In this document: piece by piece, positions 23,266-35,723 of the stretch | How the letters are laid out: every line of letters starts with the position of its first letter | How positions within the stretch are numbered: position 1 is the first letter of the stretch | Assembly (NCBI GenBank): GCA_000149265.1 | Contig: CH003028.1 | Span: forward strand, 554,155 to 618,154 | DNA from: Ciona savignyi | Lineage: Eukaryota > Chordata > Ascidiacea > Phlebobranchia > Cionidae | DNA: 64,000 nt | Direction of reading: 5' to 3' | Notes under the pieces: generated by a model | The model's database searches: none | Told to the model about the DNA's origin: nothing | The model's input: only the letters and a program-made list of their open reading frames with translations | Program-made: the position numbers and the translations under genes

Positions 23266-26200
23266 TCAGCACCAACAATTTAAACGGTTACCAGGTGATA
23301 TTACAAGGGGAAATCTTGGAGTGCTCATTAACATTCTTAGTTGAAAAAGTAAACCCACCTCAAAATTGACGAGGAGACTACGCGTAGGGGGCCTGATGGG
23401 TGAGGGGGCATCTGGGGTTGAGAACGAGCGCTCGAGCTCGGCGAGTTTGGAAGGAGAGGTGAACGGGGAATTCTGGCGCGCGCTCAAGTCGTACGATGAT
23501 CTCGACGCCAGATATTTCTCTTCGTTGTTGTTACCGTCGTTTGTCTCTTCGTCAATGCAGCATAACGAATGTACAGGTCCTTCTAGCTTGTCGGCGCCCT
23601 CCACTGTTGGACTCTTCGTGTCCCAGCACGAAATCGCTGACTCATACCGAGTTATACTATGATTCGGCGAGTTTTCATTTTTTGTGAATTTGTCATTAAT
23701 GTTTGAGTTTTGACCAATCGTTTGAAAAGAATGTCCGCCATTATTGCTTCCGAAAGATACATTAGTGTCCATTTCTGGTCCCATATTATTATCTACAGCA
23801 AATGGATTCGAAGTGTTGAAAAGACTGTGGGTGGGTTGAGCCCCAGTGGAGAATTGAGACATTTGCTGGGTAACCCCCAGAAGACCCCCGGCTTCTACTG
23901 ATATGATGACCCAGATTGTATCTGTGAAAAACAACTGGTTATATTTGCACCAGCAAAGCTATTTTTGTATGTTAATAAAAAAAGTGACAGCAACACCAGT
24001 GTAGTAATAAGCAAGGTTTGGAAAGGTTGATATCATGGGGCTATTGTGCAACATTATTATTAATGTTAAGTAAAGTGACATGGAGTCACCATTGATGATC
24101 AGGTATAATTAATTCAATGTGAATTTCCCACCAACCGGAGGAAAAATGGAATAGAAAAAAGCAGTTTGGTGTAGTAATAAATTTAAACTACCAATTAATA
24201 AAGCAAAGGATAGTACAATATTTCATCATGATAATATTATTATATCTTCACTAGCAACCAGAATCAGCAAGGCGTTAACAAAACGATAACACTACACAGA
24301 TAAACAGCATGTAATTGTTACACCATATCTTAATACAAATATACTTCAATATATATTGTTTGTTTTGAAACATGATGTCATTTACGATGTCATATTCTTG
24401 AAGATTTACGTGTTGTTTATTTAGGTTATCTCTTCTGATCCAAGACAACACACGGCTGCCTATGTGATATTTTAAAAAATAAAACTTTAGGTAACAGACT
24501 TTTGTCTCAATAAAAAAAAACATACGAGCAAAAACATTACATTCTTACCACCAAAAGGCGCCATATTCCTTGTAAACATTTTCCACTGTCCCTGATGCAA
24601 GCCTGCCTCCGGTGGTGACCTCATTTTCACCGAAACATCAATAGTTTCACCGGGGCCAATCTCCGATACTGCTGTCCACTCTGGAGAGGACATTCGCTCC
24701 CCATTCACGAAACGAAGTGTGCAACCTAGTGGCCACTTTTCGGAACCTATGTAACATGCTTATAAAATCTTAAAAATTTTTTTTTAGGAAAATGTACACA
24801 TTACACATAAATGTAAAATAAAAATTGGATGTAAAAAGTGTTCATCTGCCAACCTGAATTTTTGAACCGCCATGTTTTGATGAATTCTGTATTAGGGGGA
24901 ACCGCCTCGCCTTCTCCAATTGTGATGTCACTAACAAAAGACATCAATGGGAGCTTACTGGACGGCATCTCGAAGTCGTAATACGCCCCGATCGCCGCAT
25001 GGAGGTTCCTGTATAAGGGAGGGGGGTTAATCATGACGCAATATTTTACACAGGTTGGAAAATCCCAATGTGTTGAACCTGGACCCATCCATTCTATGTA
25101 AACTATGGTTTGTTCATACGCACAGTCAACCATGACCTCAAAAAACTAGTCCATTGACCAGTGTCAAATAAAGTAAACAAAATATCCAACATCAAATAAA
25201 GTAAACAAAATAGCCAACATCAAGTAAAGTAAACAAAATAGCCAACATCAAGTAAAGTAAACAAAATAGCCAACATCAAATAAAGTAAACAAAATAGCCA
25301 ACAAAACAAGCTAGTCAAAAACGAACTGATATCATAATTCAAGGAAGGTTGTTAATCTCATTTTTATTTCTATGCATAGTTATCGATTCATAGGGTGACG
25401 CTAGGGATGCACAATATAGGATAGTTAGGTATTCTAGAATATTCTAAAATAATATATTTCGAATCTAGAATTTCGAATCCTATTCTAGAATGTTTTACCA
25501 TGTATTTAAATTTGCTATGCTGTGCATATATTTTCTCATTTATAGTGAATTAGCCATATGCTTTTAAACTGTGATGAGAGCAATTTATGTAGTCCAACAA
25601 TATTTTACCATTACATATTTTTTTAATCATATGTAACATCTCTAAACACTATCTGCCATGGGGGAGGATAATAGTCTAGTAGGTTGTTGTTGAAATGAAT
25701 GGCTAAAAAAAAGGCTCCCAAACACCAGACAAATTTTATTTCACCAGTTTGATATCAAGACTAGCTATTAATGCCCTTGCACAATTAAACATTAATTTAC
25801 TATTTAACACAGTTATACCTGGTAAAAGTATAATAAATTAATCACTGCAAAATCACCTAACTAAATAACACATAGGATATCATTCATTGTGTTTATTGAA
25901 AACATAGTTGTTTAAGTGAAATATATATTGCAAATACTAACGTGTTTAGTCTGTAAATAACTCTTCCGCCTTTGGAATAATTGCGTCATATTTAAAGGTG
26001 CGATTAACCACGTGATTACAGCCTGGCGAACATGACCTACTTTCTTTGTGCGTGCGTTCGTTTTAAGCTGTCTGTCCACGATGCACGCGTGTGGGACAAC
26101 TGATAAGATAATGTCGTTGTGCTTTGATGCAAGTTGTATTTCCGAGCTACCGCTTTAGAAAATGTTCTGACGCTTTTGCAGGATAGATGCACTTTCGGTA

Positions 26201-27170
26201 TGGAGAAACGCATTACGGGTATTACATACGAATGAAGAAGCCATTTTACAATTTTGAGATTACGAATTTACTTCAATGACGATTTACCAAAAGTTTCTTA
26301 TCATTGTTATCCACTGTCGCACGCTTGCTGAAACGATACGCTGACGTCTGCATAATCGGCATCACGCGTGTTGTTGCGCGTTGGATCGCAGCCAATATTT
26401 TACGTTTTTAATTTCGAATCCTAACTATTCTTATTAAATTTCTTGTAAAGATTCGAATCCCTAGAGATTCGAATCTCAAAGATTCGAAATTCTATATTGT
26501 GCATCCCTAGGTGACGCTATACTCTGGTGCAAATTTGTGGGGTGAAATTATACAAAATATAATAAGATGGATGTTTATAGTTGTGTATGGAAACACAGGT
26601 AGCTCGTTTTATACTATAAGATACTCAAATGACCACACTTTCTAGCGGTACCAAAGGTAGTTAATAAATAATTTATCTTAAATACTGATACTATTTGGGT
26701 TACTGATATATTTTGCCTGTCATACAAATGTTTGGAATTATATATTTTAAGCCCATTTACTTGTTTAAAAAATTTGAGAGCTATGATCCAAGGGATGAGA
26801 AACTAGTGACCAAATCCAAATTAAGATCAGTATATCTCCTGTCCCTAGGAGCATGTCAATTCATGTAAATGCATTTTGGAATAATCTGTATTTTCACGAG
26901 ATTGGCATTGTGTCTTTGGGAAGAAGGCTGGAAGCCCTAATAAACAAAACGAGTAACTCATTATGCACTAACAATCAAAAAAAAATTTGAAACCCAAACA
27001 ACATACCAATTTGTCATGTCAAGGAAGAATTCACATCCAGCTGAATTAAGTTGGAATCCAAGAAGTTTCCGGAACTCTGCTATCAACACATCTTTATCAG
27101 TGGTTCCCATCGTACTGAACTTGCCCACTAAACATTGATCAACATCCATTTCACCTTCAGTCTCATCCAT
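23266..27170 (-). CDS. ILRUN: ILRUN (C6orf106) homologue, UBA-like plus NBR1-like domain
   Basis: Exons 27170-27007, 25008-24854, 24746-24549 and 23921 onward join in phases 2, 1 and 1. The first residues MDETEGEMDVDQCLVGKFS lead into the family hallmark TTDKDVLIAEFRKLLGFQL and CEFFLDMTNWNLHAAIGAYY, a UBA-like fold. Exons 2-4 encode the NBR1-like immunoglobulin-type domain: SFVSDITIGEGEAVPPNTEF, then TWRFKNSG, GLHQGQWKMFTRNMAPFGG and DTIWVIISVEAGGLLGVTQQ. Known ILRUN binds p300/IRF3 and damps antiviral and inflammatory transcription. The C-terminus is a Ser/Asn-rich tail (about 170 residues) longer than in vertebrates. The 3' end is open to two readings: a donor GAG/GTGGGT after 23359 would send the gene to an exon I could not find, or translation runs on to the stop at 23266. 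Confidence 0.9.
25165..25302 (+). repeat. Minisatellite, 28 bp unit, about five copies
   Basis: Unit AAATAAAGTAAACAAAATAG plus CCAACATC, repeated with only single-base changes. It lies in ILRUN intron 1, about 100 bp from the hAT-type element. Confidence 0.85.
25402..26509. mobile_element. hAT-type DNA transposon, non-autonomous, 1108 bp
   Basis: Perfect 18-bp terminal inverted repeats (TAGGGATGCACAATATAG at the left, its reverse complement at the right) are flanked by an 8-bp target duplication, GGTGACGC, at 25394-25401 and 26510-26517. An 8-bp duplication and this kind of end are typical of hAT elements. Sub-terminal DNA is full of ATTCGAATC and TCTAGAAT palindromes, likely transposase sites. 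No transposase frame is present, so it must have moved with an enzyme supplied elsewhere. Perfect ends suggest recent activity. It lies in ILRUN intron 1. Confidence 0.85.
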
Positions 27171-27857
27171 TTTTTATTCTTATTATATATTCAGAGATTA
27201 ATCTTAAAAATTGATTTTATGTTTAATTTTTTCCCTACGGTAAATAAAAACAGCTACGATATGCTAATCACATAATTTTCTGCAAATCTAAAGTCTATAA
27301 TTTATTTTTTAAACGTAATCAAAAAAAGAACTCATTGAAAACAAATCTTTACTTTTATTTGGCAAGCCGCAAATAAGTATTGCTGCCTTGGCGCAAATTA
27401 AAGTAAAAAGTCCTAGAAAAATAAATTTATCGCACAGAAAACCGACTTTCTAATAATCTAAAACACAGTACAAGCTATTCAAGTACATATTGCAAGTTCA
27501 CGCATATTGCAACCTAGTCATATAACAGTTTGTCTATAGTTGCTCGAGTAACGCACTGTTATTAAATCAAACTTTCTGATTATTTTCCCCAGCACTCCCA
27601 GCAGTAAATATATATTAAAAAAACGTTATTACTGTGTGCTACATTATCGTTAAATAAATAATAAGAGGCTGGTATATTATGCCACATAAAAACTACTTTA
27701 CCAATAAAAAAAAGGCGAACTTTCTAAAAAATTTCAAAACTAACTCGAGTTGAGATAATTTTCCCTTTGTCAATATTTGCAAAGTCATATTAATCAGCAT
27801 ATTTTACCATAGAAAACATATATAAAGACTGTGCAGAAAGCAAAATTATGTAACATT

Positions 27858-28030
27858 GTACGGTCGTGTGGCCAAAAGGTTAACTCGACCGATACATATA
27901 CAGACTTACAAAAAACGGTCTTAGCAATGAGCCTATCCTAGGTTCGAACCTAAGGCCAAAAAAAGTTGTAGGGTAGTGTGAATGAATGGTTAACAGGGCG
28001 ATGCATAGTACATACACCGATTGACTGTAG
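27858..28030 (+). repeat. SINE copy and a second diverged copy in tandem
   Basis: The first copy starts GTACGGTCGTGTGGCCAAAAGG and ends CTAGGTTCGAACCTAAGGCC with a short A run. A second head, GGGTAGTGTGAATGAATGGTTAAC, begins at once after it. Confidence 0.65.
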
Positions 28031-28803
28031 CAAATTCGCGGCTTGTGTAATATTTGTTGCTTATTATATTAAGCTTTGTTAAATTGTTTTAGTAAGCCAT
28101 AATTGCATTCTGCACAGCTTGCGCCTGTTCTAAAAACCCGTTCTCACTTCCTGTGCGTGTCAACGGGATATAATCCCCATGCCATACGTTTTGCAAGCTG
28201 ATGTTTTGTGTATAAAGTTTTTGCATTGATTATTATCAGAAACGCGTTCTGAAATGTAGACAAGCACTGCCTGCTTGAAGATGATACCTTCAAGCATGTA
28301 TAATGAACCAGTTTAACTGTACGAATTGTATTGTATCAGATTGCAATATATCAATAAAGAAGTTTTTATGGAGTCCGGATTGCCATCTATTTTAGTCATG
28401 GCTGAGGTATGTTAGTTGGGGCAACCTTATGCCAAAATTAGTGCAAGCACAAGGACCAAATTCAAGCCTGACCTAAGCAAAATTATGGAAGACCCCCACA
28501 TGACATACAAATCACGGGCTTTTTTAAAACTAAGATGGTAAAACAATTACGTACTATTGTAAGGTCGTACAAAAAATAGAGACAGAAAATTAACAACATC
28601 GGAAAAGTTTTATAGCCGAACGTTGACGCGATAAAACCACATGTGGCGCTAAAAATAAATGTTAACTTTTAAACAGGAGTACGAATGTGAACAGCTGTCA
28701 ATCTGGTTACATTAATTTTTTTATATATAATTGAGAGGCAGTAGAACGGGACTGAAAGGCATGTCCTACATTACCATCAGCAATTTTGCGTTGAATAAAA
28801 AAT

Positions 28804-29149
28804 ATGGCAGAAGCGCAAATTGTTATCATACCATCTTGGTTCGTGGCCAGCGGAGAAGAGGTTTTATGTGTAAGGCCTATTTATTACTAAATCAATAACA
28901 TTGGGTACGGTCGTGTGGCCGAATTGATTCAACTCATTTGTTAGCGTCAATTTTTTTTGCAGAAGGCTAGCATAGTAAATCATAGCCACTACAAAGTAGT
29001 TTTTAAAAACACGACCTCCTGTTTTACAGGGAGATATAATAATGTTATTGTATTTGTTGTTTTGTTCCAGCAACTGACGACTTGAAGGGCTCCAAAGCCG
29101 TGAAGGTCGTGGACAGTGCATGGAGCAGAGTGACGCGTCGCGAGCACTA
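28804..29149 (+). CDS. Doubtful two-exon small protein
   Basis: A start in AATATGGCAGAAGCG opens MAEAQIVIIPSWFVASGEEV. With a donor at GTTTTAT/GTGTAAGG and an acceptor TTTGTTCCAG at 29071 it joins, in frame, to TDDLKGSKAVKVVDSAWSRV and a stop at 29149, about 47 residues. AATAAA-like signals follow near 29206-29220. The donor is one of several possible, the peptide is short and no family is recognised. A SINE fragment sits in the proposed intron. Confidence 0.2.
28905..28945 (+). repeat. SINE 5' fragment
   Basis: GTACGGTCGTGTGGCCGAATTGATTCAACTC matches the SINE head; the rest of the element is missing. Confidence 0.5.
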
Positions 29150-30521
29150 AGAAGGAACTCAAGCCCGAGAGACCAAATAGGGTGCTGGATGTGAGAGGTG
29201 AAACAAAATAAAAAATAAATAAAAAGACAACAAAGAGAACCTCACTAATAAAATTGGTGCTAACTGGTTGTTGGTGAGCATCATTCAGTCACACAATCGT
29301 TCAATTAGAAGGTAGTTATGTCTCAATGTAAAATGCTTCTTTTTACCCCCGTGAATGGGAAAACAGAGTTATTACATAGCCAATCGTGAGATTAGCGTGT
29401 AAGTAAGTGGGTAATATCACACTGGTGGTCAACAGATTACCTCGAGGCCGTTTTCGGGTAACCTGAGGAATGAGTGTTGTTTATGGTCGGGTTGTGCGTT
29501 CAGTCTAGTACAGTCCCCATTTTTCACGGAGTCAAGGGATCAGACGATGTCCGCTCAGTGCTTTGTGCAAGGATATAACACCTATCCAGTAGATTTTTTT
29601 CGAACCAGAACATTTGGGTTGCGGGAAGACTGGCGATACTCTTACCGATTTAGCTATACAGCTACGTAATAATTATGTAGTAAATAGAACACAACGAAGC
29701 AATACCTTTACCGACGGAAAGGTATGCACTGGACTCCCAAGTGCCCAATAATATGCTGTATAAAAGATGGCTGGGAGTAATTTGCGTTTTAGTGATGGAC
29801 CAGTGTGTAAAAATATTTCTTTGCCGATCGATAGGAGCTTTGACCGGTCGTCGAATTATTGCGGTCTTGAAATCAAACATTGGCTAGTCGATTGTTTTAA
29901 ACGACTAGGTTAATTAATGGGTTGAAAAACTGGAATATATTTTTCATCTGACGATTTGTTCGCATTTATAAAACGTCTATCTTGCGTACAAAAAAATATC
30001 CAACATCATTTTGTAATAAGAAGCCTCTATGTAAGACCAATTCCCGTGCAAAGTTGTCATCACTAACTCCAATTTCGGCATAGATAAGGGACTTTGTCCC
30101 AATCAATTGAAGTAAATGTTTCATGGAAACTAAGTTTGTAGAGACGAAACGGACCCGAACATCATTTTCTCTTTCCCGGGTAAAAAACATAAAATACCAT
30201 ATCCCTACTAACGCAAACGCACAAATTAAGGGCCTGAACGTATAATTTCACAAGTAACGATAATAAACACGCATGATGAAGTCTTGTATTATATATAAGT
30301 TAAAAATAAGGCAGTAGTCTCCGCCAGCGGAGGAATGAAAATGTGCTGACACAGCAAAATTAGCGATGATTTTTACGGATGTTGTTCTGCTCGAACACCG
30401 CGGCAACCTGAGGGAGGAATAGATGGTTAAATTTGCTTAATAGTAGCTCTGTATTAAAGCGGCGTAACGCTCACATGTGGCCAATAATAACCAGATGGGT
30501 GTATTACACTACACGTTCTGG

Positions 30522-33500
30522 TCAGTAAACCAGGTTGCATCCCTGAGTCGATCAAAACTTAATACATTAATATTCTGAAATAGTTATAACAACGCGACGG
30601 TAGCGGCTTAACGAATGTCATTTTCACCCCATGGTGGGTATGCACAAAGACTATTCTATTTTGCACGAACATTATCCTAACTTAATCAGCGAAACGAGTT
30701 GGATATTAAAACCATTCTCACCTGCCCAGCAGGAAGTTGTAAAGATCCCGAGCTTGCCAGCAAGATCGGTTGGACGGCAGGTCTCTGAAGTGTGTTGTAC
30801 GAATTGATGAGGGCTATTCTGCCTTCGTCTGGTGCCCTTGCTGCGAGTATATTGGCGTTATCTCGTGCTCGTTGTCTAGTCTATTATTAGGTTTGCGTGT
30901 GTGTGTGTGTGGGTGGTTGATTTATTAGTAATTTCATGGGTGAAAAGCATGGCATGATTTGTATGGCAACTCGTGCTCACCGTCCTGGCTATTTTAGTAA
31001 TAGTCATAAAATCACGTAAATCACACAAGACTAATCACAAATAATGACATTTTTGCATTAACAGTGGAAATAAATGTTGCAAAAACCCTCACCCAAAATA
31101 TGGGATGCCTGCGTGGAGGTTTCCGTGGTAACCATGTTGTGAGATAACATCCTGACACTAGATGGCGTGCTGAACTGAATCGAATGCGGGTCATAACCTG
31201 AACCTGGAGGATAGGCGATTTAGTGGTAAGCACATATCTCTGCACACTCGCGAGTGCGGTGGTAAGGTATACAACATTGGACGACACAAAAGGCATATAC
31301 AAACACCAGGTTTATGTGTGTTCATCGAACACAAACAAATAAACAGGTCGCCCACTACTACATTACTCACTTGCTGTCGGCATTATTGCAAAGGATTGTT
31401 TGTTAAGCTCGTTGTTCATTGTGGCCAGGTTGGCATGGGTGTTGGGAGACGACCCACTTTGCTGGTGATGGTCCCCATCGTGCTGCTGGGCCGATATCGC
31501 ATTCAATATGTGGTACGTCTTTTGCAATAACCCATCCTGTGATTGGTTCTGTTTGTTAACTTAATTGTACTACTAGTTGTCACAGATAACCTGCCACACA
31601 GATTTACATCCAGACATTATATTTAAAGCGTATAAATGCACAGGTCAAGTCATTTAATGATGAATGATTGTACACACTGCACAACGCATGCAGACAATTT
31701 AACCTAGCTTTAAATCTATAAAATTTTAAGCGGTAAGCAAAGATTTATATCTGCAACTTTTTTATTATCCCAATATAGTTGTGCACATGACGCACTTAAG
31801 ATAACTAGAAACAACTCACATAAACAAACCATACAAGATCACCACAAGACCCACATAAACACACCCTATAAGATAACCACACATCCCATACAACCAAACC
31901 CTACAATCCTCACATGCTCTATACAAATAAATCCTATAAAATCCCTGGAAGACCCTAATAAACAAACCTTGCTATCATCTGGGGGCACGTATGATAACTC
32001 TGGTTCCTCAAACCCCTGTGCACTCATCCTTTGTTCATCTTGTTGGGAGTTTTGGACGTTTGTTTCGCCCCCGTCTGGAGAGTTCAGGCAAGTTTGAATC
32101 AATTGTTTTCCTGTGGGTAACAAGGTAGTATTAGAATTGTTGTTTTTTTGGTGAAGATGGTCTAAGGTATTTAGCTAGTGATGTGGATATTTTATATTTA
32201 GATATGGCAAATTTGTTGTTTTAGGGTGATTTTAGGGTCAAACAATTTTACTGGTGTTGTAAAAAAAATTTATATCAGATCTGTTTACTTGCTTTTATAC
32301 ACTGAAGGAAACGATCAGATGGCTAAAAGATTTAGAAAATGGATGTAAGATTTGCAAGAGTAGTAATAAGCATATGTTCCCATTCTATCCAACATATGAT
32401 TCAGGAAATAATTTAAACTTTGGTACCTGCTTCACTAGACAATATCGGTTGCAACTTGCGAGTGGCAAAAGTATAAACATGGCCGGTTTCACTTGCTACC
32501 AGAAGCATCACTTGCGTTCCCGTCAGTGTTGCTAACTCATGCGCCTGTCGAGGGTATCAGGAAATTATATTACAGCATGTATACGGAAAGTATAAAGTAT
32601 GGAATTATTTGTCTGTGGTATGTGCTAGTATTGTAAGTGATGAAAATAGGGACTTAAAATACCCCCTAACTAAGTAAATGTCAGTCAATACTACGTCAAA
32701 GCCACACAGTTAAATAGTTAGAAAAAATTTAAATTGGAAACTCATTTAGGTTGCAAAACAAACGCTGGACTGCCTAAGGACAGGTGTCATTTTTTTCCTT
32801 TTTTATTGAATGAGTGCTGATATGGAAGGAGTACATAGAGATTAAAAATGATATGTAGTATTAACTCTCCCCAGCAGCATTTTGTGCAATCAGAGTACAT
32901 AATGACGGTTAAGCATAGAAGAGTTAAAACAAATTAGTAATCGACTCGTGACGGCTATTCTGTCATAATGCAAAAACCAAAAAGTTGCTATTCTTGGCGA
33001 CCCTGTAATAACTTCATTGAATGAACATACATAGATGAGTAAGTGGTTAAAATTTTCAATGACGTGAAGCATTTCCTGTGACGTTAGTGGTGATTTACGA
33101 GTACATGCAATTATGCTTATTCCGGGAGTTTCAGAGGATTTGGTTAACTTTTCACTCCTCATTAAATCTTGGGACTCCGAAGCCACATTTACAGCTATAT
33201 GTGACGAATGTGCCTTAAAAGATAATGGCCATTAAACTAATTCACTTGTATTTAGATGTTTTGAAAACGTTTCTTATTTCACCAGTTTGGTGAGTGTCAT
33301 TATTGAAAATGAAGATAAAAACATTTCCGAAATCTCTTAAAGAAACAATTTACTTAAATGGCTATTATTTTTTACCGTAAGTAATTGCAATTTAAAACAA
33401 GTACTTTTTATCCCAAAGAGCTTCTTTAACCCCTCATTTTATGGCTTGAACTTGAGCAAATTTTTAAAATATTTGTAATTTCAAGCTAAAATATGTTTAG

Positions 33501-34242
33501 TATTTTTTTATTTCTATACAGTTTTATTAAGTTCATGTTTAAACAGTTTTTATTAGGTTCATGTTACCGTTATGAATTGTGTTATGGTGACGGCACAAGT
33601 GCAATTTTAATGTGCAAGTATACAGTTCAAGACCCTAACTTACACCAACAATTAGCCGAATTATTATTATGCTGTGAAAAACATTTTCATAGTTGAAATG
33701 GAATAACAAAATAAAAAGCACATTGGAAGAACGAACATTTTTGGTTAATGATACCAAAAAATAAATTAGTAATAAAGTAGTTAGCCTACTAATTATTGTG
33801 ATTATATTTTTTGTACAAATTGTTTTATAATACGACACACAAAAAGTGGCGTCATTAAGAAATCCTGATTAAAAAGAGTTGGTGAATATCGACTTTTTCT
33901 TTGTTTTATTATATTTTTATAAAACCTAGGTTCATTGCTTAAATCTTTAGTAACCCCAATTATTTGTTAACATATATTTAACCAAAACCGTAGTCCCAAA
34001 AATAAACTACTTACCTTCTTCATTATGCCAGACTTTCGTTTACTGAAGGTCGTGTATCTCCTTAGCTTGTTGTCGATGAATTCCATGTTGATTTTCACAC
34101 GCCCCCTCGTCTTTTTACCCGGTTTCTGCAGAGGGGTACCCGACCTCGAGTCCTGACTGGAGTCTTTGGAGTCGTCCGTGTCGTAGTGATCATCTTCATG
34201 GTCCAAACCAGCCGCTAAACTGCTTCGTTTCAAGTTATTCAT
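30522..34242 (-). CDS. Srf: Serum response factor, MADS-box transcription factor
   Basis: Exons 34242-34015, 32544-32427, 32110-31968, 31536-31371, 31197-31093 and 30840-30722 join in frame. The MADS domain begins near residue 41 (GKKTRGRVKINMEFIDNKLR, RYTTFSKRKSGIMKK) and continues in exon 2 with AHELATLTGTQVMLLVASET and GHVYTFATRKLQPIL; exon 3 opens with the SRF-specific GKQLIQTCLNSPD. The protein is a dimeric nuclear factor that binds CArG boxes with MRTF or ETS partners. Only about 40 residues precede the MADS domain and about 170 follow it, so it is far shorter than vertebrate SRF. The tail keeps PILLASSGSLQLP, like the vertebrate VFLTASSGTVQIP segment. The last exon is uncertain: 30542-30522 would add six residues and a stop (total 299 aa). 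Confidence 0.93.
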
Positions 34243-35723
34243 ATTTAACAGGATTTTTAGAATTTTAATTTCAATGTAAGAGTTCTTTTAGGCTAATTTA
34301 TGTGGGTACCGGTAGCCTTTAAAATACCACAAGAATTAATAAAACTTTAATAAAATTAACAACTGGTAGAATAAACAACTTTCTTACAAAGTGGACACAT
34401 AATAAGTAAAAATTTAAAACACTAGAACTAAGTTTTTTTAAAAATTTTGTATAAAACCAAGAAAAAAAAATTAAAAATATTATAAAATATAAGCTGGCTA
34501 AAAAATAAACAAATAACCCGAGTCAAAAATGATAAACTACCTGAAAAGTATGTAAACACCTCGCAAAATATATCTAAATAAGTCACACATGCTGACAGCA
34601 ACATTGCCTGCCGTATTTGGGAGATGGATTAGAACAGCTGTCCTATTTTGTACATCTGTGCTTATCCGCTAAGTGCAACAAGATCACTGCAGTTACTAAT
34701 CCTTGAAAACTTTAACTATTTGTTTAGATTTGTAGAAATATTAAACAGAAATTAACACTTTACACTTTTGGGTTGATAAAACTCAACTGCGACTTTGATG
34801 TTTTAAGTAGTTTGATTTTCATCGTCTGGCGGATGAATATAGTGCGTCGAGAGCTGACTTCCTTATTAGGAGTGGCGTCGACAAATATGGTAATGCTGAG
34901 CCAAAAAAGGAATTCGCTGTGCACATGTGCGGGCTATATTTGGGCACGCAGGCGCACGTGTTATAAATTGTAAACACGCGAAATATGTGTTTCCTGAGTT
35001 CGAGTTGTCACCTAAATTAGCCAACATTCGGTTCGCTGCAAATAGAATGCTGTAATGTTCTAGATAACGACGTCATGAATGCAATTTTATTGTCACGCAA
35101 TGTATAATTATAAATGACGTAATTGAAAAATACAAGGATATTACTTTCCCCCGTACATTTTAAAATTGCTACACGATATTGAAAATAAAAATAAAAAGAA
35201 ACTTGAGAATCAACATGTTACATAATATATATAAGAAGTATAAAAGCTATACAAAATTAACAAGACATCACCTTAACGATCATTTTTTAGGAAGTTTGTT
35301 ATTTCGTAGGTTTAATGGGCCCACCAACCGCGCGGGGCTCACCTTATTTGGTAATGAGCGACGTCGCTTTCTCGACCGAAATTCCGCAGCAAAGGTAACG
35401 CGGGGTCAAACCACGGAAGAAGTTAAATATTAAGATGTCTTGAAAACAGGAAACCTGTCGTGCAATGCACAGTGGATCAGATTGTGAAAGGGTAATTAAA
35501 CCGATGGCGCTTAATCAGTTCGGCTGGTGTTAAAGTAAATGGTGCATAAATGGGATTAACCAGTAGCAAATCATTCGCAGTGCTACTATATGTATAACGT
35601 ATGGAGAGAACTGTTTACAGCACATTAAGCTGTAGATATTAGGAACTTAAAGCCGAGGACTAAGTGACATTGTAATTACTACCCCCTCTCACCCCCCCAA
35701 TAAAATTACCCCTAAAACACACC
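34243..35723. other. SRF upstream region, no gene seen
   Basis: AT-rich DNA between the SRF start and the end of the ZU5 gene. It contains the CArG box at 34861 and two near-misses of the TGACGTCA motif around 35070 and 35114. No coding exon is supported. Confidence 0.55.
34861..34870. promoter_or_regulatory. CArG box CCTTATTAGG upstream of SRF
   Basis: An exact match to CC(A/T)6GG, 620 bp upstream of the SRF start codon. SRF is known in vertebrates to regulate its own promoter through such boxes, so this is a candidate autoregulatory site. Confidence 0.45.

Larger units (their letters stand above)
27171..30521. other. ILRUN-SRF intergenic region
   Basis: Contains SINE copies at 27858-28030 and 28905-28945, a decayed repeat near 29330-29500 (minus-strand CCCGTGAATGGGAAAACAGAG block), and one doubtful two-exon plus-strand gene (28804-29149). 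Otherwise nothing recognised. Confidence 0.5.
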
